A stretch of DNA of 64,000 nt. It comes from Patiria pectinifera. Its lineage: Eukaryota > Echinodermata > Asteroidea > Valvatida > Asterinidae. The translations under genes and the position numbers were made by a program. The notes under the pieces were generated by a model that worked only from the letters and a program-made list of their open reading frames with translations, was not told the origin of the DNA and did not search any database. Below are positions 1-12,189 of the stretch, piece after piece; within the stretch, counting starts at the first letter, position 1, and the number at the start of each line of letters is the position of its first letter. Where the stretch lies: positions 14,836,643 through 14,900,642 of the forward strand of contig CM057140.1 of NCBI GenBank assembly GCA_029964075.1, read 5' to 3'.

Positions 1-49
1 TCCAGCAACATTTTGCAAATTCAAAGATTGCCATGACCATTGCCCACCC

Positions 50-700
50 ATAGCTAATGTCAAAGGTCCCAAGTCGGATCATGTAAGCAGAGCTGTAGAC
101 AATGTTTTATAGTCGTACATCAATATATATGTAAACTATAGTCAGTGGCGTCACCAGACTTTTCAGGCTGGGGGGGGGGGGGCACAGTGGGGCACCAGCA
201 TTTGATGGGGGCACTTAGTAGATACGGATTGCCGTCCTGGGGGAGGATGGGCTAGATGCAAAATGGTGCCACATTTGATGCTAAATTCGATCTGAAGATA
301 TCTCCAGAAATTGCTATTTTTGAGGTAATGATGTTAACAACGCACAGAATTTTGCAGAGGATATGAACCACATGCTGTCGATATATTTTTTTGTACCAAC
401 CCAAATCTCAGATGGGGGGCCACTGACTATAGTTGGGACTGCCAAATATTGCGGTGGCCCAACTACAGATGGTCCCCAACCATTGATCATTTCATTGGTC
501 CCCAGTAAAGTCAGATGTGTATTAGAGTTGTAGGGAATGTTTTATAATCGTACAACAATGTACACTATAGTTGGGACTGCAAAATAAAATCAATAGCTAA
601 TTTCAGTGGTCCACAGTAAAGTCAGACGTGTATCAGAGCCGTAGGGAACGTTTTATGGTTGTACATCAATGTAAACTATAGTTGGGACACCGCAAAATAA
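50..700. repeat. 111-bp tandem repeat (three degenerate copies)
   Basis: Three copies share a core of a GGTCC..GTAAAGTCAG-like start, a GTTTTAT segment and an end with ACTATAGTTGGGAC. They lie at about 55-140, 493-590 and 601-700. Copies two and three are about 111 bp apart. The first copy is interrupted after ACTATA by the element at 141-427. No reading frame is conserved between copies, so this is non-coding repeat DNA. Confidence 0.7.
141..427. mobile_element. Short DNA transposon (MITE) with 9-bp TIRs and TATA target duplication
   Basis: The element begins GTCAGTGGC (141-149) and ends GCCACTGAC (419-427), a perfect 9-bp terminal inverted repeat. TATA flanks both sides (137-140 and 428-431). 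The two other repeat copies in this block read ACTATAGTTGGG without interruption, which gives an empty site and supports TATA as the target duplication. The 287-bp interior contains G-runs and no coding frame. The superfamily is not assigned. Confidence 0.75.
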
Positions 701-745
701 AAAGATCGGAGTGGCCCAACAATGGAACTTGCAGTTGGGACAGGA

Positions 746-809
746 CCAACTATAGTTGGGCCAGCCCAACTGTGGAACTACAGTTGGGACAGGCCCAACT
801 ATAGTTGGG
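746..809. repeat. Palindromic CCAACTATAGTTGG repeats
   Basis: A 14-bp perfect palindrome lies at 746-759 and a 16-bp one (CCCAACTATAGTTGGG) at 794-809. Related half sites occur at about 428-437, 551-560 and 675-684. They belong to the surrounding repeat block. No function is evident. Confidence 0.6.
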
Positions 810-899
810 ACCGATGCGATAGTTGGGGCGTGACAAACCACACAATAGTCAATACAAAGTTCAGCATGCATGACGTGTAACTTTTAGAGACTGTTTTAC

Positions 900-2825
900 A
901 ACTACTGAACAAGGCCCTACAACAAGTGTAAATTTATACCTCACTTTAGTTTACAAATATAGTCTGTTTCCGCACCAACATTGTCGTTGTGACTTCGTAT
1001 TCACGAGATGGGATTCAGACCATTTTACAATTTCGGACTTTTAATATTTCCCTTTAAAAAAAATCATCCAGAGCCATAAATCACTAAAACTAGATACTCT
1101 GTATATTTAATGTAGGAGTCAATTTAAAACAAGAAAGGAACAATATTCTTATTTTTTTGGGATGAACCAAAAAATTGAAAATGTCGCCAGCAGGGATTTG
1201 AACCAGGCAGGGATCTCTCACCCACGAACTATGTGTGCCCTGGCCTTACGTATGCCGCTACTACTACTACTAGTACAACGTAGTTTTGTCTCCAGTGTTA
1301 AATATTGAATTCCCAATGAGCATTGGAGCCAAAGTTTCTCAAGCTAGTGTTGAATCAAAAATACACAGAATGTTGACAGCACTGTCTGATGGCAAAAGTA
1401 ATTAGGCCTACAGTAATTCAAATTGTAAAAAAAAGTTGTTGAAAAATCGAAAATAGCATGTAAATGTAACTATATGAATGATCAATGATCGGAACAGATG
1501 TTTGTGACATGTATTGTTATTTGTAGCAATACAATTTTAATGCTTGATTGAACAGGGCTGAATGCTGTTTAAATGTCTAAATCTTTTCTTAGTGCCTGTA
1601 TATTTAACCCTTTGCCTACCCTAAGTCGCTATATCAACGCAACTGACACCCACTTTAGATGGCAAGTCAATATAGCAGCTTGAATATCTTACCTGATTGT
1701 TTTATTTCCTTTTGAGTAAGGCAATTAATGTCATAATCATAGAGTTCAAATGGCGTACTTCCATGCAAGAACTCCACACCAGAAAATGTACCATTCATGA
1801 GCCTTATTGCTATACTGCCCTTGTAAACTTGGATAAGTATTTTCAGGAAGAGAAAGGTACAGAAATTGTCCCCTTTTCCTTCCCACAGTGCTTTGTACTT
1901 GTAGCTATTGACCTATGGCTGTAGAATTGTTAGAATTGCGTCAACGCAGCTTGGGAAATATTGTCCAATTACATGATATACAAATGCATGCGGAACGCGC
2001 AAAATCTGAGACAAACAAAACTTAGTGTACACAAACTCCTTAGGGTTGGCTAAGGGGTGTGGCTAACTTGCAAACGGCGATAGGTCAATTGTGTTAAATC
2101 ACTCAATCCGTATTAGCAATAACGTCCATAAAAATTGAACAAAATGGATTGTCTACAGTGTATTTCAAGCTACCGGTACTGACGCGCCGCTGCCAAATTT
2201 TGATCATTTAACTGCGTCATGCTGGCTTGCTGGATAAGCGGGTCATTTCACTGGCTGATGTTCAGACATTCCTGCTGATACTCATGACATCACAGAAGAA
2301 TTCATTAATCCTTCATCTTCCATTAACATCCAAGGTACATGTACTTTCCTCTAATTCATAAAACTGTATTTTTTTCCCTTTTTTTTTTTTGTTGCTTAAA
2401 CTAGATCCTGAAGAAATTGTTTTAGTATTGTGCTTTTTAAATTTTCAGTCATGAATTTTTTTGCAAAGAGAAGATTGATTTCAATATTTTGCATTGTGTT
2501 ACAGCAGGCCTAGTCATTAAATGCTAACTGTCCCAAATCCTTCAAAGGCAACCAGGGGTTTTGTAGGATTTTACAGGAATGAGGAAGGTACATGTACAAC
2601 CTAGAATGAATTTTGAATTTTGCTACCATTTAATTTCAAAATAATGGGTTTCGAAGAATAATGGATTGTTAAATAACAAAAATGTGCTGAGTTGTGATGA
2701 AAGATTTTCCTTGTATAAACCATGGACATGTTTGTGTAAAACTAGTTCAACATTTACCCCATGCATATTGTTGTACCCTGCATGTATTTATTGTTTTTTG
2801 GGATTTTTTTCCTCTCTGTGTTTAG
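900..2825. other. Gene-poor repeat DNA upstream of the first MFSD9 copy
   Basis: No supported exon is seen. The missing first exon of the MFSD9-like gene should lie here or upstream of the window, but no frame encoding a first membrane helix followed by a good donor was found. A stretch at 1855-1895 (CCTTCCCACAGTGCTTTGTA core) recurs inverted near 62470-62500, marking a dispersed repeat. Confidence 0.5.
1186..1260 (-). repeat. Degenerate tRNA-like SINE head
   Basis: On the minus strand a B-box-like GGTTCAAATCC is followed by CTGCTGGCGAC, with a weak A-box-like stretch about 50 nt upstream. It lacks a paired acceptor stem, so it is read as a decayed tRNA-derived repeat rather than a tRNA gene. 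Confidence 0.3.
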
Positions 2826-5622
2826 GATTTGTTTGGTGTAGGGATGTTAGTTCCACTGCTGTCTCGTCATGCCAGGCATCTTGGGGCATCACCAGTCTTG
2901 ATCGGTACTGTAGGTGAGGGGAAAGTATTTAGCCGTCAAGATTTTGTTGGAAATGTTTTCTGCTGTTTTTTTATTGCAGAAATTGAAGTTAGTCCTTTAA
3001 CCCTGCTAATTTGATTGATATCTAAACGGTGGTTTCTGTTAGATTTTAATCATCTGAGCAGTGCACAAAGTACCCTTTGTTTCAACTATTGCAACCTGGT
3101 TTTGTTGCATTTCGTTTGATTGTGGCAGGGTGTCAAGAAAAAGAGTTAATGGGGTTAAGGCGAGATTGTATCCTACTTTAGTTATAGAAGCAAATACTCA
3201 AAGTTCATCTCATATGTTTAATTTTCTGCAGGCTCTGTGTATGGCATTCTTCAACTGGTATCAGGGCCGGTGATGGTAAGTTGTAAATCCTTTATCTCTG
3301 GAACCTCTCCCGTCCCCTATCCCGTCCCCCATCCCCACCCCTATCTCCGCTGCTTCCCCAACAAATCGTTCGGATCAAAGATATAGCCTTAAATACTGAT
3401 GTATCATCCCTTAGAAGGAAGTGCAAAAATGTAATTTTAATAGGTGATCAAAAGTCCAATAGTGACCAAGAGGTCTGTTGCTTCAGTCCAAGTGAAAAAA
3501 ATACTCCAAAAAACAACACAGAAAACTATGAAGAAAAGTTCAGTAATTTGAGGAAAACCTGAGAAAGATTTCCAAAAGACGCCCAACATATATACCAAGT
3601 CCAATGCTTGAATAAGACTTACATATTCTTGAAGGCAATATAAATAAGTATTTTGGCATTAGAGTGTCCTGTTCCCCTCGGTCTCCTCTAGAAAGACAGA
3701 TTTTGAAAACTTGAACTTTGTTTTCCCGACCCCAACCCAGGGTCGACTGAGTGACACCATGGGTCGTAGGTCAGTGCTGCTCATCTGTCTCTTCATGACT
3801 GCTATTGGATACACCATCAATGTCTTCGCTACGTCGGTCGTCATACTCATAAGCTCGAGAATCCCTCTGGGTGAGTTTTTTTAACAAGGTTTCTTTTGGT
3901 TAAGTGTAGTAAGACAAGGCTTATACCTAGTTGAGCTGGATAGTCAGTGACTCGAGGACCAGGACAAAATTTAACGTGACTTTAAAATATGTGCCAATTC
4001 TTTTTCTTTTTTTTACATTTGTGATGTGATCAAGCTAAATGAGTCATTTGTCGTGAATTTTTATTTGGAGATACAGGCCAAAATAGGGCCACTTCATCAC
4101 ATCACTTCATCACATCTCTTGGTGTTCCGACTTCCATAATTTTTGAACTGAAGGTGTTATCAGCATTCGGTTTTCACCTCAGTAATGCTGAGATTGTGCT
4201 CTTTTAAAATCTGTAATAAAAAAAATTTGACCAGGGTAGACTTTTTTTCCCCTGTAGGTATCTTCAAGCACGGCATAGCAACAGTCAAAGCCTACCTGGC
4301 GGAGATCACTCCTAAGGAACAGCGCCCTCACGTGTTTGGTCGATTCAATGCAGCGTCCAGCTTTGGTTTTATCATCGGTCCCCTGTGTGGTGGTTACCTG
4401 TCAGAATATGAGGGTGGATTCTACAAGGTAGCTGCGTGCACGGCAGCTGTTTTTGCTGTGAATTTTTGTGAGTATTTCTTTGAATATTAGCCTGTGTCCG
4501 AAACATGCCTCTAGAGCTGTTTCTTTGGTCAGCATATTCCCAAGTGTTGTAATTGTTAGAAACCTAGCCAATGTCTCTGGACAAAAAAAAATTACAACGA
4601 GACTTAAGTCTGGAATAAGGCTTCTTGAATCTGAGAGAAAGACCGTTTAGACCGTTCTTCCAATTTTCAGACTTTTTTCAAATAACAATATCATCCCTGA
4701 ATTTTTGGTGTCACTCCGAAGTAACTTGAAGTACATTCCCCAGCAAAATTTTTGAGAAATTGTATTTGAATTTTCAATAATGGATGTTTTTTATTAAGCA
4801 TGAAATTTGAAAGCGTTTTCATAAATCTTTGTACCTCATGATGGTGTCCTTAATTATAGCATTCTCATTACGGTAAATAGTAAACTTACAACTTGTGCCT
4901 TTTTTCCAATTTGTCTTGCAGTATTTGCCTACTTTCTTATTCATCCCAAGAAGCATGAGTCCCTGGAGAAGACCAAATCAGTGGCTGCCTTTACTCAGAA
5001 GGAGTACAGTATCCAGACCAACTTCTTCCAATCTTTCAAATCCATCGTTCGTTCCTGCGGTGACCTGTTACTGCTTCAGCTGTTGATGAGCTCAGCGGTT
5101 ATGATGTATCGTAGTAATTTTGTCCTGATTTTAGAGGATCGTTTTCAAGCACGACCGAGCGTGACCGGCCAGCTGATGAGCTTCTCCGCTTTGGTGGGCG
5201 TGGCTTCAGGACTGCTTGTTGGGAGGGTGGTGTCGTTCTACAGCAGCATCTCCAAGCTGCTGCTGCATACGTGCATCCTGCTCTCCATCACGCTGTATGG
5301 GCTGACGTTTGCACCAACGCTTTTTGTCGTAGTGGTGTTTCTGGGGTTAATGTCGATGGAGAACGCCATTTCTAGAGTCTGCATGACGGATCTCAGCGTC
5401 CGACGCAGCAGCGTGGCTAACACGGGGGCGCTGTTAGGAATCAGCCAATCGGTGTTGTCGGTTTCCCGGTCATTTTCCCCATTCGCCAGTGGATTCATGC
5501 TTGAGTTTGGCCCCTACGCTCCTGGCCTGACCGGTGTGGCTCTTGCCGTAGCTAGCGCCCTACTGATCATCATAGTTCCCCCAGAGAGAGCTATGGCAAC
5601 CGTTGATCAGAAAAGTGACTGA
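2826..5622 (+). CDS. MFSD9: MFSD9-like major facilitator transporter, copy 1 (5' end not found)
   Basis: Five exons join in frame: 2826-2913, 3232-3275, 3741-3870, 4258-4467 and 4922-5622 (1173 nt, 390 aa plus TGA). All introns are GT-AG. The first visible residues, [12 protein letters not shown], match the end of helix 1 and start of helix 2 in MFSD9. The MFS loop 2-3 motif is present as [14 protein letters not shown], followed by [15 protein letters not shown] and [20 protein letters not shown], all typical of MFSD9. The C-terminal exon encodes the second six-helix half. MFSD9 is an orphan membrane transporter, and nothing here reveals its substrate. The first exon, perhaps 30-40 codons ending in phase 0, is missing. 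An AATAAA signal lies at 5744-5749. A second copy with identical exon lengths follows at 7231. Confidence 0.88.
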
Positions 5623-5743
5623 CTTCATTCCTTGGACACATCAGACTCTGTGCCTTAAGAAAAATCTTGAATTTTAATGAGAATACATTCCCCTATGCCA
5701 TAACTGTAGCACTTCAGAAAATTTTCAGAATTTCTTAAACCTC

Positions 5744-5749
5744 AATAAA
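5744..5749 (+). terminator. Polyadenylation signal AATAAA, MFSD9 copy 1
   Basis: AATAAA lies 121 nt after the stop codon and is the first canonical signal downstream. Cleavage would be expected 10-30 nt further on. Confidence 0.6.
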
Positions 5750-5759
5750 ATATTACTGT

Positions 5760-7230
5760 CAACTTCAATATTGTATTAATAATGTACAGTGTCCAAGGCA
5801 TGGCTCTGCTAGCCATAAGGCCCCCCCCCCCAAAAAAAATATGGAGCACAATATTCTGCACCAATATTCTGCGGTTGGCATATTTCATTGGTTAGCTGGG
5901 GATTTTTGCTTGCGTTTGTGTGTATGTCCGAAGCACAGAATGGTGATCATAAACGCAGCATAAAGCAGTCGGCAAGCAAAGCCATGATATTGGGCCTTGA
6001 TGATTAGACATAGGAGGTTTGTCACTGTCTGGAGCATCCTATTGGCTGGTTCATGCGTATTAATATATGTAAATATGAAAATATGCATATATTTAATTTT
6101 CATATTGAAATTTAAACATGGGAAAATCTTTAACTTCTGTACATTTCTATGAAAAAGCAGTTTTTTAAGAAGCCATGTTTTTCTACCAAGTATTGACGTC
6201 ATCGTCAATATGTGTTCGAATGTCTCTCCCAGTGGTCTCCCCCAACTCTCCCTTTCTTACCGTTGAGGGGGTAGTTGCGCATGAAGCCCAAATTGGAACA
6301 ATAAAGATTCAGTGAATAATACTTGGAGGAAATGTCATATTCTGTTGATTCTAAACCATTGTGTATTGCCTTGAATGTTTAATAGATCATGGTACATTGC
6401 CGTGATTGAAATGTGTCATTCTTTGAGTAACAGTAAGAATATATTGTTTCTTGTATTTTAATATGAATAAAACTCTGAATACAATTATGTAACAAATTTC
6501 CTTGAAAACAAAGAGTGGGCTGCATTTTTGTTAGTGGTGTTTCATCATTCTTAGGAAAAATATTCAAGTTTTCACTCAAAACCAAAAGATTATTGTTCTT
6601 TAGTAATTAATGACCAACCCAAGTGATAAATGCTGATCTGTGAATTTCAAAGTTTATTCTTACTCCTTCTTCCCCCCCCCCCCAAAAAAAACCCTCCCTG
6701 AACAATGGTGGATCCAGCATTCATGGGAAAGGGGAGGGGTGCCTCCAAAATGGAAGCGAAAACCGAACATACAGGCGGGCCATATAACTATTTGCTCATG
6801 CAGGTGAAAATGTCTGTCTTTGAAGTAATTAAATAACCAGTTGACAGCAGAAGAAACGGGAAAAAAAGATAAGATGTACCACCTTTTAAAAAATGTGAAA
6901 AATAGGGGGACGTGTGGCCCCCCTCTGAATCCACTACTGCCGAATACTGTGCCATAATCGCTCTATTTTCGGGGCCGTATCATATAAGATGAGGTGTGAC
7001 GCCTCATGTTCGTCGGACTGAGGAGCGACGGATTTATGAGGGGAATGAGCACAAGGCATATATTTCCTCTCATAGGTGTCCGACGCTCATTAGTCCCGAC
7101 AACGGAAAACGAGGCGTTTAATTTGTCGGACTATTTGCATGTGGCACATAGCTACATACATGTATATCCATTTTTGTTTATGTACATAAAGTGATTTCAT
7201 CTAACTCCGCTTCTTTCCTCCTTCGTCCAG
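5760..7230. other. Spacer between the two MFSD9-like copies
   Basis: There is no supported exon. If copy 2 had its own first exon it should lie here, but no phase-0 hydrophobic exon with a donor was recognised. The stretch holds a MITE at 6703-6939, poly-C/poly-A tracts near 5820 and 6672, and an inverted GACGCCTCAT/ACGAGGCGT-type arrangement near 6990-7120. Confidence 0.5.
6703..6939. mobile_element. Putative MITE with imperfect TIRs (CAATGGTGGATCCAG type)
   Basis: The left end CAATGGTGGATCCAG and the reverse complement of the right end, CAGTAGTGGATTCAG, match at 12 of 15 positions. The interior has no coding capacity and carries G/C-rich runs just inside both ends. No clean target duplication was identified, so the boundaries are approximate. 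Confidence 0.45.
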
Positions 7231-9789
7231 GATTTGTTTGGTGTGAGTATGCTACTCCCTCTCCTCCCTCGTCATGCCAGAGATCTCGGTGCCTCCCCAG
7301 TCTGGATTGGCGCTATCGGTCAGTCGCTTGAATTATTTTTTCAAATATTTGTTTAATTAATGTTTTATGAGAATTACCAATCACAAGGCCAAGGGCCGCT
7401 CAAGGTTGTGACTAATATATACCCAAAAAAAAAGGAAATAAAGAAGCAAGTTAAGAAAAAAAAGAAGGAATATGATGAGTTGCTTGAACTTTGATAAGTT
7501 GTAGAATAAGCAAGATCTTGGCGCAGTGTTAGATTCTCTCACAAAGATTAAGGCACAACCTTAAACGTCCATGTGACTCGAGGCTTTTATTAACTTCTGA
7601 TTCTAATTTTTCTTCCTGCACAGGATCCATGTATGGTGTTCTTCAGCTCATTTCAGGACCATTTGTGGTGAGTGGGTGTTTTAAGATCACTAAAACGATC
7701 GTTAAACAGTAAAATGTAAATGCTTCTTCTGGGAAATCTTCATTACATTGTCGTCATTCATACTAGCATGCTAAAACTCTTGGAATTTTAAACAACTTGA
7801 TAATGGTCTCTTTGTCTGGCCCAATTTTGGTTTGTCTATTGAGCTAGCTGTCTGGTTGTCTATTTTTTCTTTTTAATTGTAGGTTTTGTTTTAATTTGTG
7901 TTTTGATCGAAGCAAATCCTTCTGTACAGAACTGAATATTTGCTTCCACCTTGTTCCCAGGGGCGACTTGGGGACGTCCTTGGTAGAAGACGGGTCCTGG
8001 TAGTCTGCCTGCTAGTGTCAGCCTTGAGTTACACAACGAACGTCTTTGCAACATCATTTGCTGTTCTCCTTTTGTCAAGAGTTCCACTTGGTAGGGCGCT
8101 ACAGTAAAACACAAATCCTTATTTGCATTTTCGGAAAAATTCCTTTGTGTATACCAATTCAATTTTTAATATTGTATTCTCAAAATCAAATTGATATTTG
8201 CGGATTATCATTTAAATTTACAAAACTTCACTTTTGAGTAAACCTTTTGCCATCTGTTTTTGTTTTGTAATACTCAAGATAGGGAGTAAAAATATTTGAC
8301 CAAATTTTGCCTTTTCAAAAAAATCCATTTACCAAGAATGCCACTAGTTGAATTATTACAGCTACAAGGTTTCAATCTGACTTTTGTTGGTTACTTAATT
8401 TTTTGACTAGGTATTTTCAAGCACGGCATGGCAACAGTTAAAGCCCTTCTTGCGGAGGTGACCCCGCCTAGAGAACGCCCTCATGTGTTCGGTCGTTTCA
8501 ACGCTGCATCCAATATTGGTTTCATCGTTGGTCCCCTGTGCGGTGGTTACCTGTCAGAGTACGATGGTGGGTTCTATCGCGTTGCTACTTGCACAGCGGC
8601 CATCTTCTTTGTCAATCTCGGTTAGTATAGAAAAAAATGAAAAGAGTTTGTGGTTTACCACTTTGTCCCTGTCTTTAATTAATGGTGTCATTACAAATTA
8701 TCGCAGGTCATCACAAGCAGTCACAAGCGATCACAAGTCATCACAAGTTGTCACAAGCCATCACAAGTCATCCGGTCACAAGCTATTCAACTGATCTGTG
8801 ACAAAGGCATTTCTGAGACGTTGTTCCTCTTCAGTTACATGTGAACAGACTTATGAAGTGACTTGTGACGGACTTGTGATTTACTTGTGATGTCCTTCTC
8901 AATCTTGTGATTGACTTTACTACAACACCACATGTAGGTGCCATTCAGAACGCATGAAAACTCATCAACGCTAAAATTCCGTAAAAACAAAAGTAGAATT
9001 TTGTTGAGTTACCAGATCAAATTACTATTCTGCTTTTAATAAAGTAGGTTTTATAGGTAAAATTTAAGTGTTTTTTTTTCCATTGCAGTGTTCGTGTATC
9101 TCGTTGTCCACCCAACTGGTCAGGCACATATACAGAGGACGACATCAGTAGCATCGTTCATGCAAGATGACTACAGTCTTCAAACCGGAACCAATTTCTT
9201 CCAAGCTTTCAAGACCATCGTCCAATCCAACAGTGACTTGCTCCTACTGCGGTTCCTCCTGGCGATCTCCGTCATGATGTTCCGCAACAACTTCCCTCTG
9301 GTCATGGAGGAGAAGTTCCACACCTCGCCGCGCATCAACGGCTGGTTGATCAGCTACGGGGCCCTCATCTCAGTTTTCTTCGGAATCGTTGTCGGGAAGA
9401 TAGTGGTGTTTTACAACGATGTTTCCAGACTGCTGTTCCACACAACGTGCCTACTGATTGTGACCTTATTTGGATTGACCTTTGCCCCCAACTTGTCCGT
9501 CGTTGTGTTTTTCCTGACCACGCTGTCGATCACGAACCCGATCTCGCGGGTTTGCGTCACCGACCTTAGCGTTCGTCGCAGCCACGTCAGGAACACCGGG
9601 ACCTTTCTAGGCATCAGCCAATCAGTGGCCTCCGTGTCGAGGTCATTTTCACCGGTACTCAGCGGAGCAATGTTGGAGCTCGGACCCGACGCACCAGGTA
9701 TAGCTGGTGTCATCTTTTCTATGTCGGCTATTCTGTTAATGGTTGTTTCTCCCCCTGACAGGTCATTGAAGTTACAAAAGTATCTTTGA
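7231..9789 (+). CDS. MFSD9: MFSD9-like major facilitator transporter, copy 2 (5' end not found)
   Basis: Exons 7231-7318, 7624-7667, 7961-8090, 8411-8620 and 9089-9789 join in frame (1173 nt, 390 aa plus TGA). Every exon has the same length and phase as in copy 1, so the pair arose by tandem duplication of a gene with introns. Residues begin [12 protein letters not shown]. The loop 2-3 motif is [14 protein letters not shown] and the helix 4-5 region reads [20 protein letters not shown]. Divergence is highest in the central loop, where helix 6 joins the second half. The last intron carries the TCACAAG repeat cluster. AATAAA lies at 10131-10136. As with copy 1, the first coding exon was not located, so the protein shown lacks its N-terminus. 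Confidence 0.88.
8711..8909. repeat. Inverted clusters of a 10-bp TCACAAG repeat
   Basis: TCACAAG starts at 8711, 8721, 8731, 8741, 8751 and 8761, an exact 10-bp period, and again at 8776. After about 80 bp the complement CTTGTGA occurs at 8862, 8873, 8884 and 8903. The clusters form a loose inverted repeat inside the last intron of MFSD9 copy 2. Confidence 0.75.
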
Positions 9790-10130
9790 CGTAATCACAG
9801 GGAAAAAAATAGTTGCAGTACTCTAAAAACTGAAATACACAACAAATGATCCTATTTAATTTGAAGACATCATGCAGAGTCACTCAAGGGACATGTAATT
9901 CACAACTTAAAAAATTACAAAACATTGTATTTTTTTTAAAGAGTGCCTTATTTTCTTAGAATTAACTTGCTAAACATTCCGTTTAAAAATGTAAGCATTT
10001 CTCTTGCTTAACAAAGTGTAAATATACTCATACTACATAACACCAGGGATTATTTCTCACATTAAGACCACTTTATTATATATTTTTCTTACAAAGTTAA
10101 TTTTTTGTTTTAACTTAAAAATCATATCAA

Positions 10131-10136
10131 AATAAA
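10131..10136 (+). terminator. Candidate polyadenylation signal AATAAA, MFSD9 copy 2
   Basis: This is the first clear AATAAA after the copy 2 stop codon, 342 nt downstream. The area is very AT-rich, so the assignment is tentative. Confidence 0.4.
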
Positions 10137-10419
10137 AAAAACTCATTACATTTTCATTAAAATATATGTTATACTCATATACTTTAAACACATTTTCATA
10201 TATTTATTATAGGAATCTTTTAATTGATTTTATTTTAATTTGGGTTGTTTTGGTTTAATGTGGTTTATTTTGTTGGAAATATGAGCTACACCAGGAATGG
10301 AAAATAAATTATAAAATTTCAAATAATGTATTATCTGATTACAACTTTACTTAGAGGAAAAAAACACAAATATCTAGGGATGTGTTGCTGGGACAATTGC
10401 AGCATCTATTGGTGAATAT

Positions 10420-11960
10420 TCAATAGGGAAACAACTCAGAAACACTTTTGCATACATGATAAACACATTTGAATACTACAAAAGGGATTTTTACATAGAT
10501 TTGGGCAAATGTAAAGGATTTTAGAGCAAAACCAATTACAAATGCAAAGGGGTTAGCCTTACATTTTTAGCAAATTTGGGTCGAAAATCGACTTTTCAGG
10601 AAACAACTCAGAAACACTTTAGGATGCATAATAAACATACTTTCATACTCAAAAAGTGATTATTGAAGAGATTTGGGCAAGTATAAAGGATTTATGGAGA
10701 AATATTAACATATTTTTCATTCAATTTACAACTTTTTGCACGCCATATTTCCTTTGAATGGCACATCTGGCAAGAGAAATTTTGGGAATGTGTTCTAAGG
10801 GCCCTAAGGCATCTTTCTAGCAAGTTTCAAGCAATTTCATTTTTTGGCCAAAATTGAAAAAATTGCAAGGGGTTAGCCTTACATTTTTAACAAATTTGGG
10901 TCAAAAATCGACTTTTCAGGATACAACTCAGAAACACTTTAGGATGCATAATAAACATACTTTCATACTCAAAAAGTGTTTATTAAAGAGATTTGGACAA
11001 GTAAAAAGGATTTATGGAGAAATATTTTTAAAAAATTATTCAATTTACAATGTTTTGCACACCATATTTTCTTTAAATGGCACATCCGGCAAGAGTAATT
11101 TTGGGAATGTGTTCTAAGGGCCCTAAGGCATCTTTCTAGCAATTTTCAAGCAATTTCATTTTTTGGCCAAAATTGAAAAAAATGCAAGGGGTTAGCCTTG
11201 CATTTTTAGCAAATTTGGGTCAAAATTCGACTTTTCAGGAAACAATTCAGAAACACTTAAGGAGGCATAATAAACATACTTGCATACTCGAAAAGTGATT
11301 ATTGAAGAGATTTATGGAGAAATATTAACTTTTTTTTATTCAATTTACATTTTTTTGCAACCCATATTTCCTTTGAATGGCACATCTAGCAAGAGAAATT
11401 TTAGGAATGTGTTCTAAGGGCCCTAAGGCATCTTTCTAGCAAGTTTCAAGAAATTTCATTTTTGGCCAAAATTGAAAAAAATTGCAAAGGGGTTAGCCTT
11501 ACATTTTGAGCAAATTTGGGTCAAAATTCGACTTTTCAGGAAACAACTCGGAAACATTTTAGGAGGCATAATAAACACAGTGTAATACTCCTCAAGTGAT
11601 TATTTGAGAGATGCCGGCAAATATCAACATTCTATCTTAAAAAAAGATACATTTTACACAATAAATTTTACCAATTGTGTGTATTATTTTTCTTTTGAAC
11701 GCCACATTTGGCGCGAGAAATTTTGGGAATGAGTTCTAAGGGCCCTCAGGCATCTTCCATGCAAGTTTCAAGTGGTTTTATATTTTGGCCGAAATTTAAA
11801 AAATGCAAGGGGTTAGCCTTACATTTTATCAAATTTTGTTCAAAAATCGACTTTTCTGGAAACAACTTATAAACACTTTAGGATGCCTGATTAACATATT
11901 TCATTACTCCTTAAGTATTTATTTGAAAGATGTGAGCAGAAATAAAAGATTTATGTGAAA
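10420..11960. repeat. About 320-bp tandem satellite, five units plus a partial
   Basis: The marker GGTTAGCCTT starts at 10551, 10871, 11190, 11491 and 11811, giving spacings of 320, 319, 301 and 320 bp. Each unit also has a CGACTTTTC(A/T)GGA block, a CAACTCAGAAACACTTTAGG-like block, and AAGGGCCCTAAGGCATCTT. The short spacing reflects a deletion of about 19 bp (the GGGCAAGTATAAAGG-like segment) in the third unit. A partial unit starts near 10424. No long reading frame is conserved across units. Confidence 0.88.
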
Positions 11961-12189
11961 CAAGCTTCGCGTCTTGAGTATTAAATATTTTAAGTGTGCT
12001 AGAGTGTGTCTATTTAAAATTCGCGCACTGAATAACCGAGCTGTGTCGATGGCGTCGTCGTAAACCCACATACTCCAAGCCCAAAGATTGTGATTTCGAT
12101 TCCCAGTCAGAATTCCACATTTTAGTTTTATAACTTAAGTACGAAACGATACTTTATATACCTAAAAATTCGGGGAAAAAATCAAGAAG

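Noticed and set aside
2270-2332. Possible first exon of MFSD9 copy 1 ending ATCCAAG/GTACAT
   Set aside because: The frame that would join in phase gives SLILHLPLTSK before DLFG, not a first membrane helix.
5238-5498. 86-aa minus-strand frame (and the 100-aa one at 9411-9713)
   Set aside because: Both are antisense shadows of the last MFSD9 exon in the two copies.
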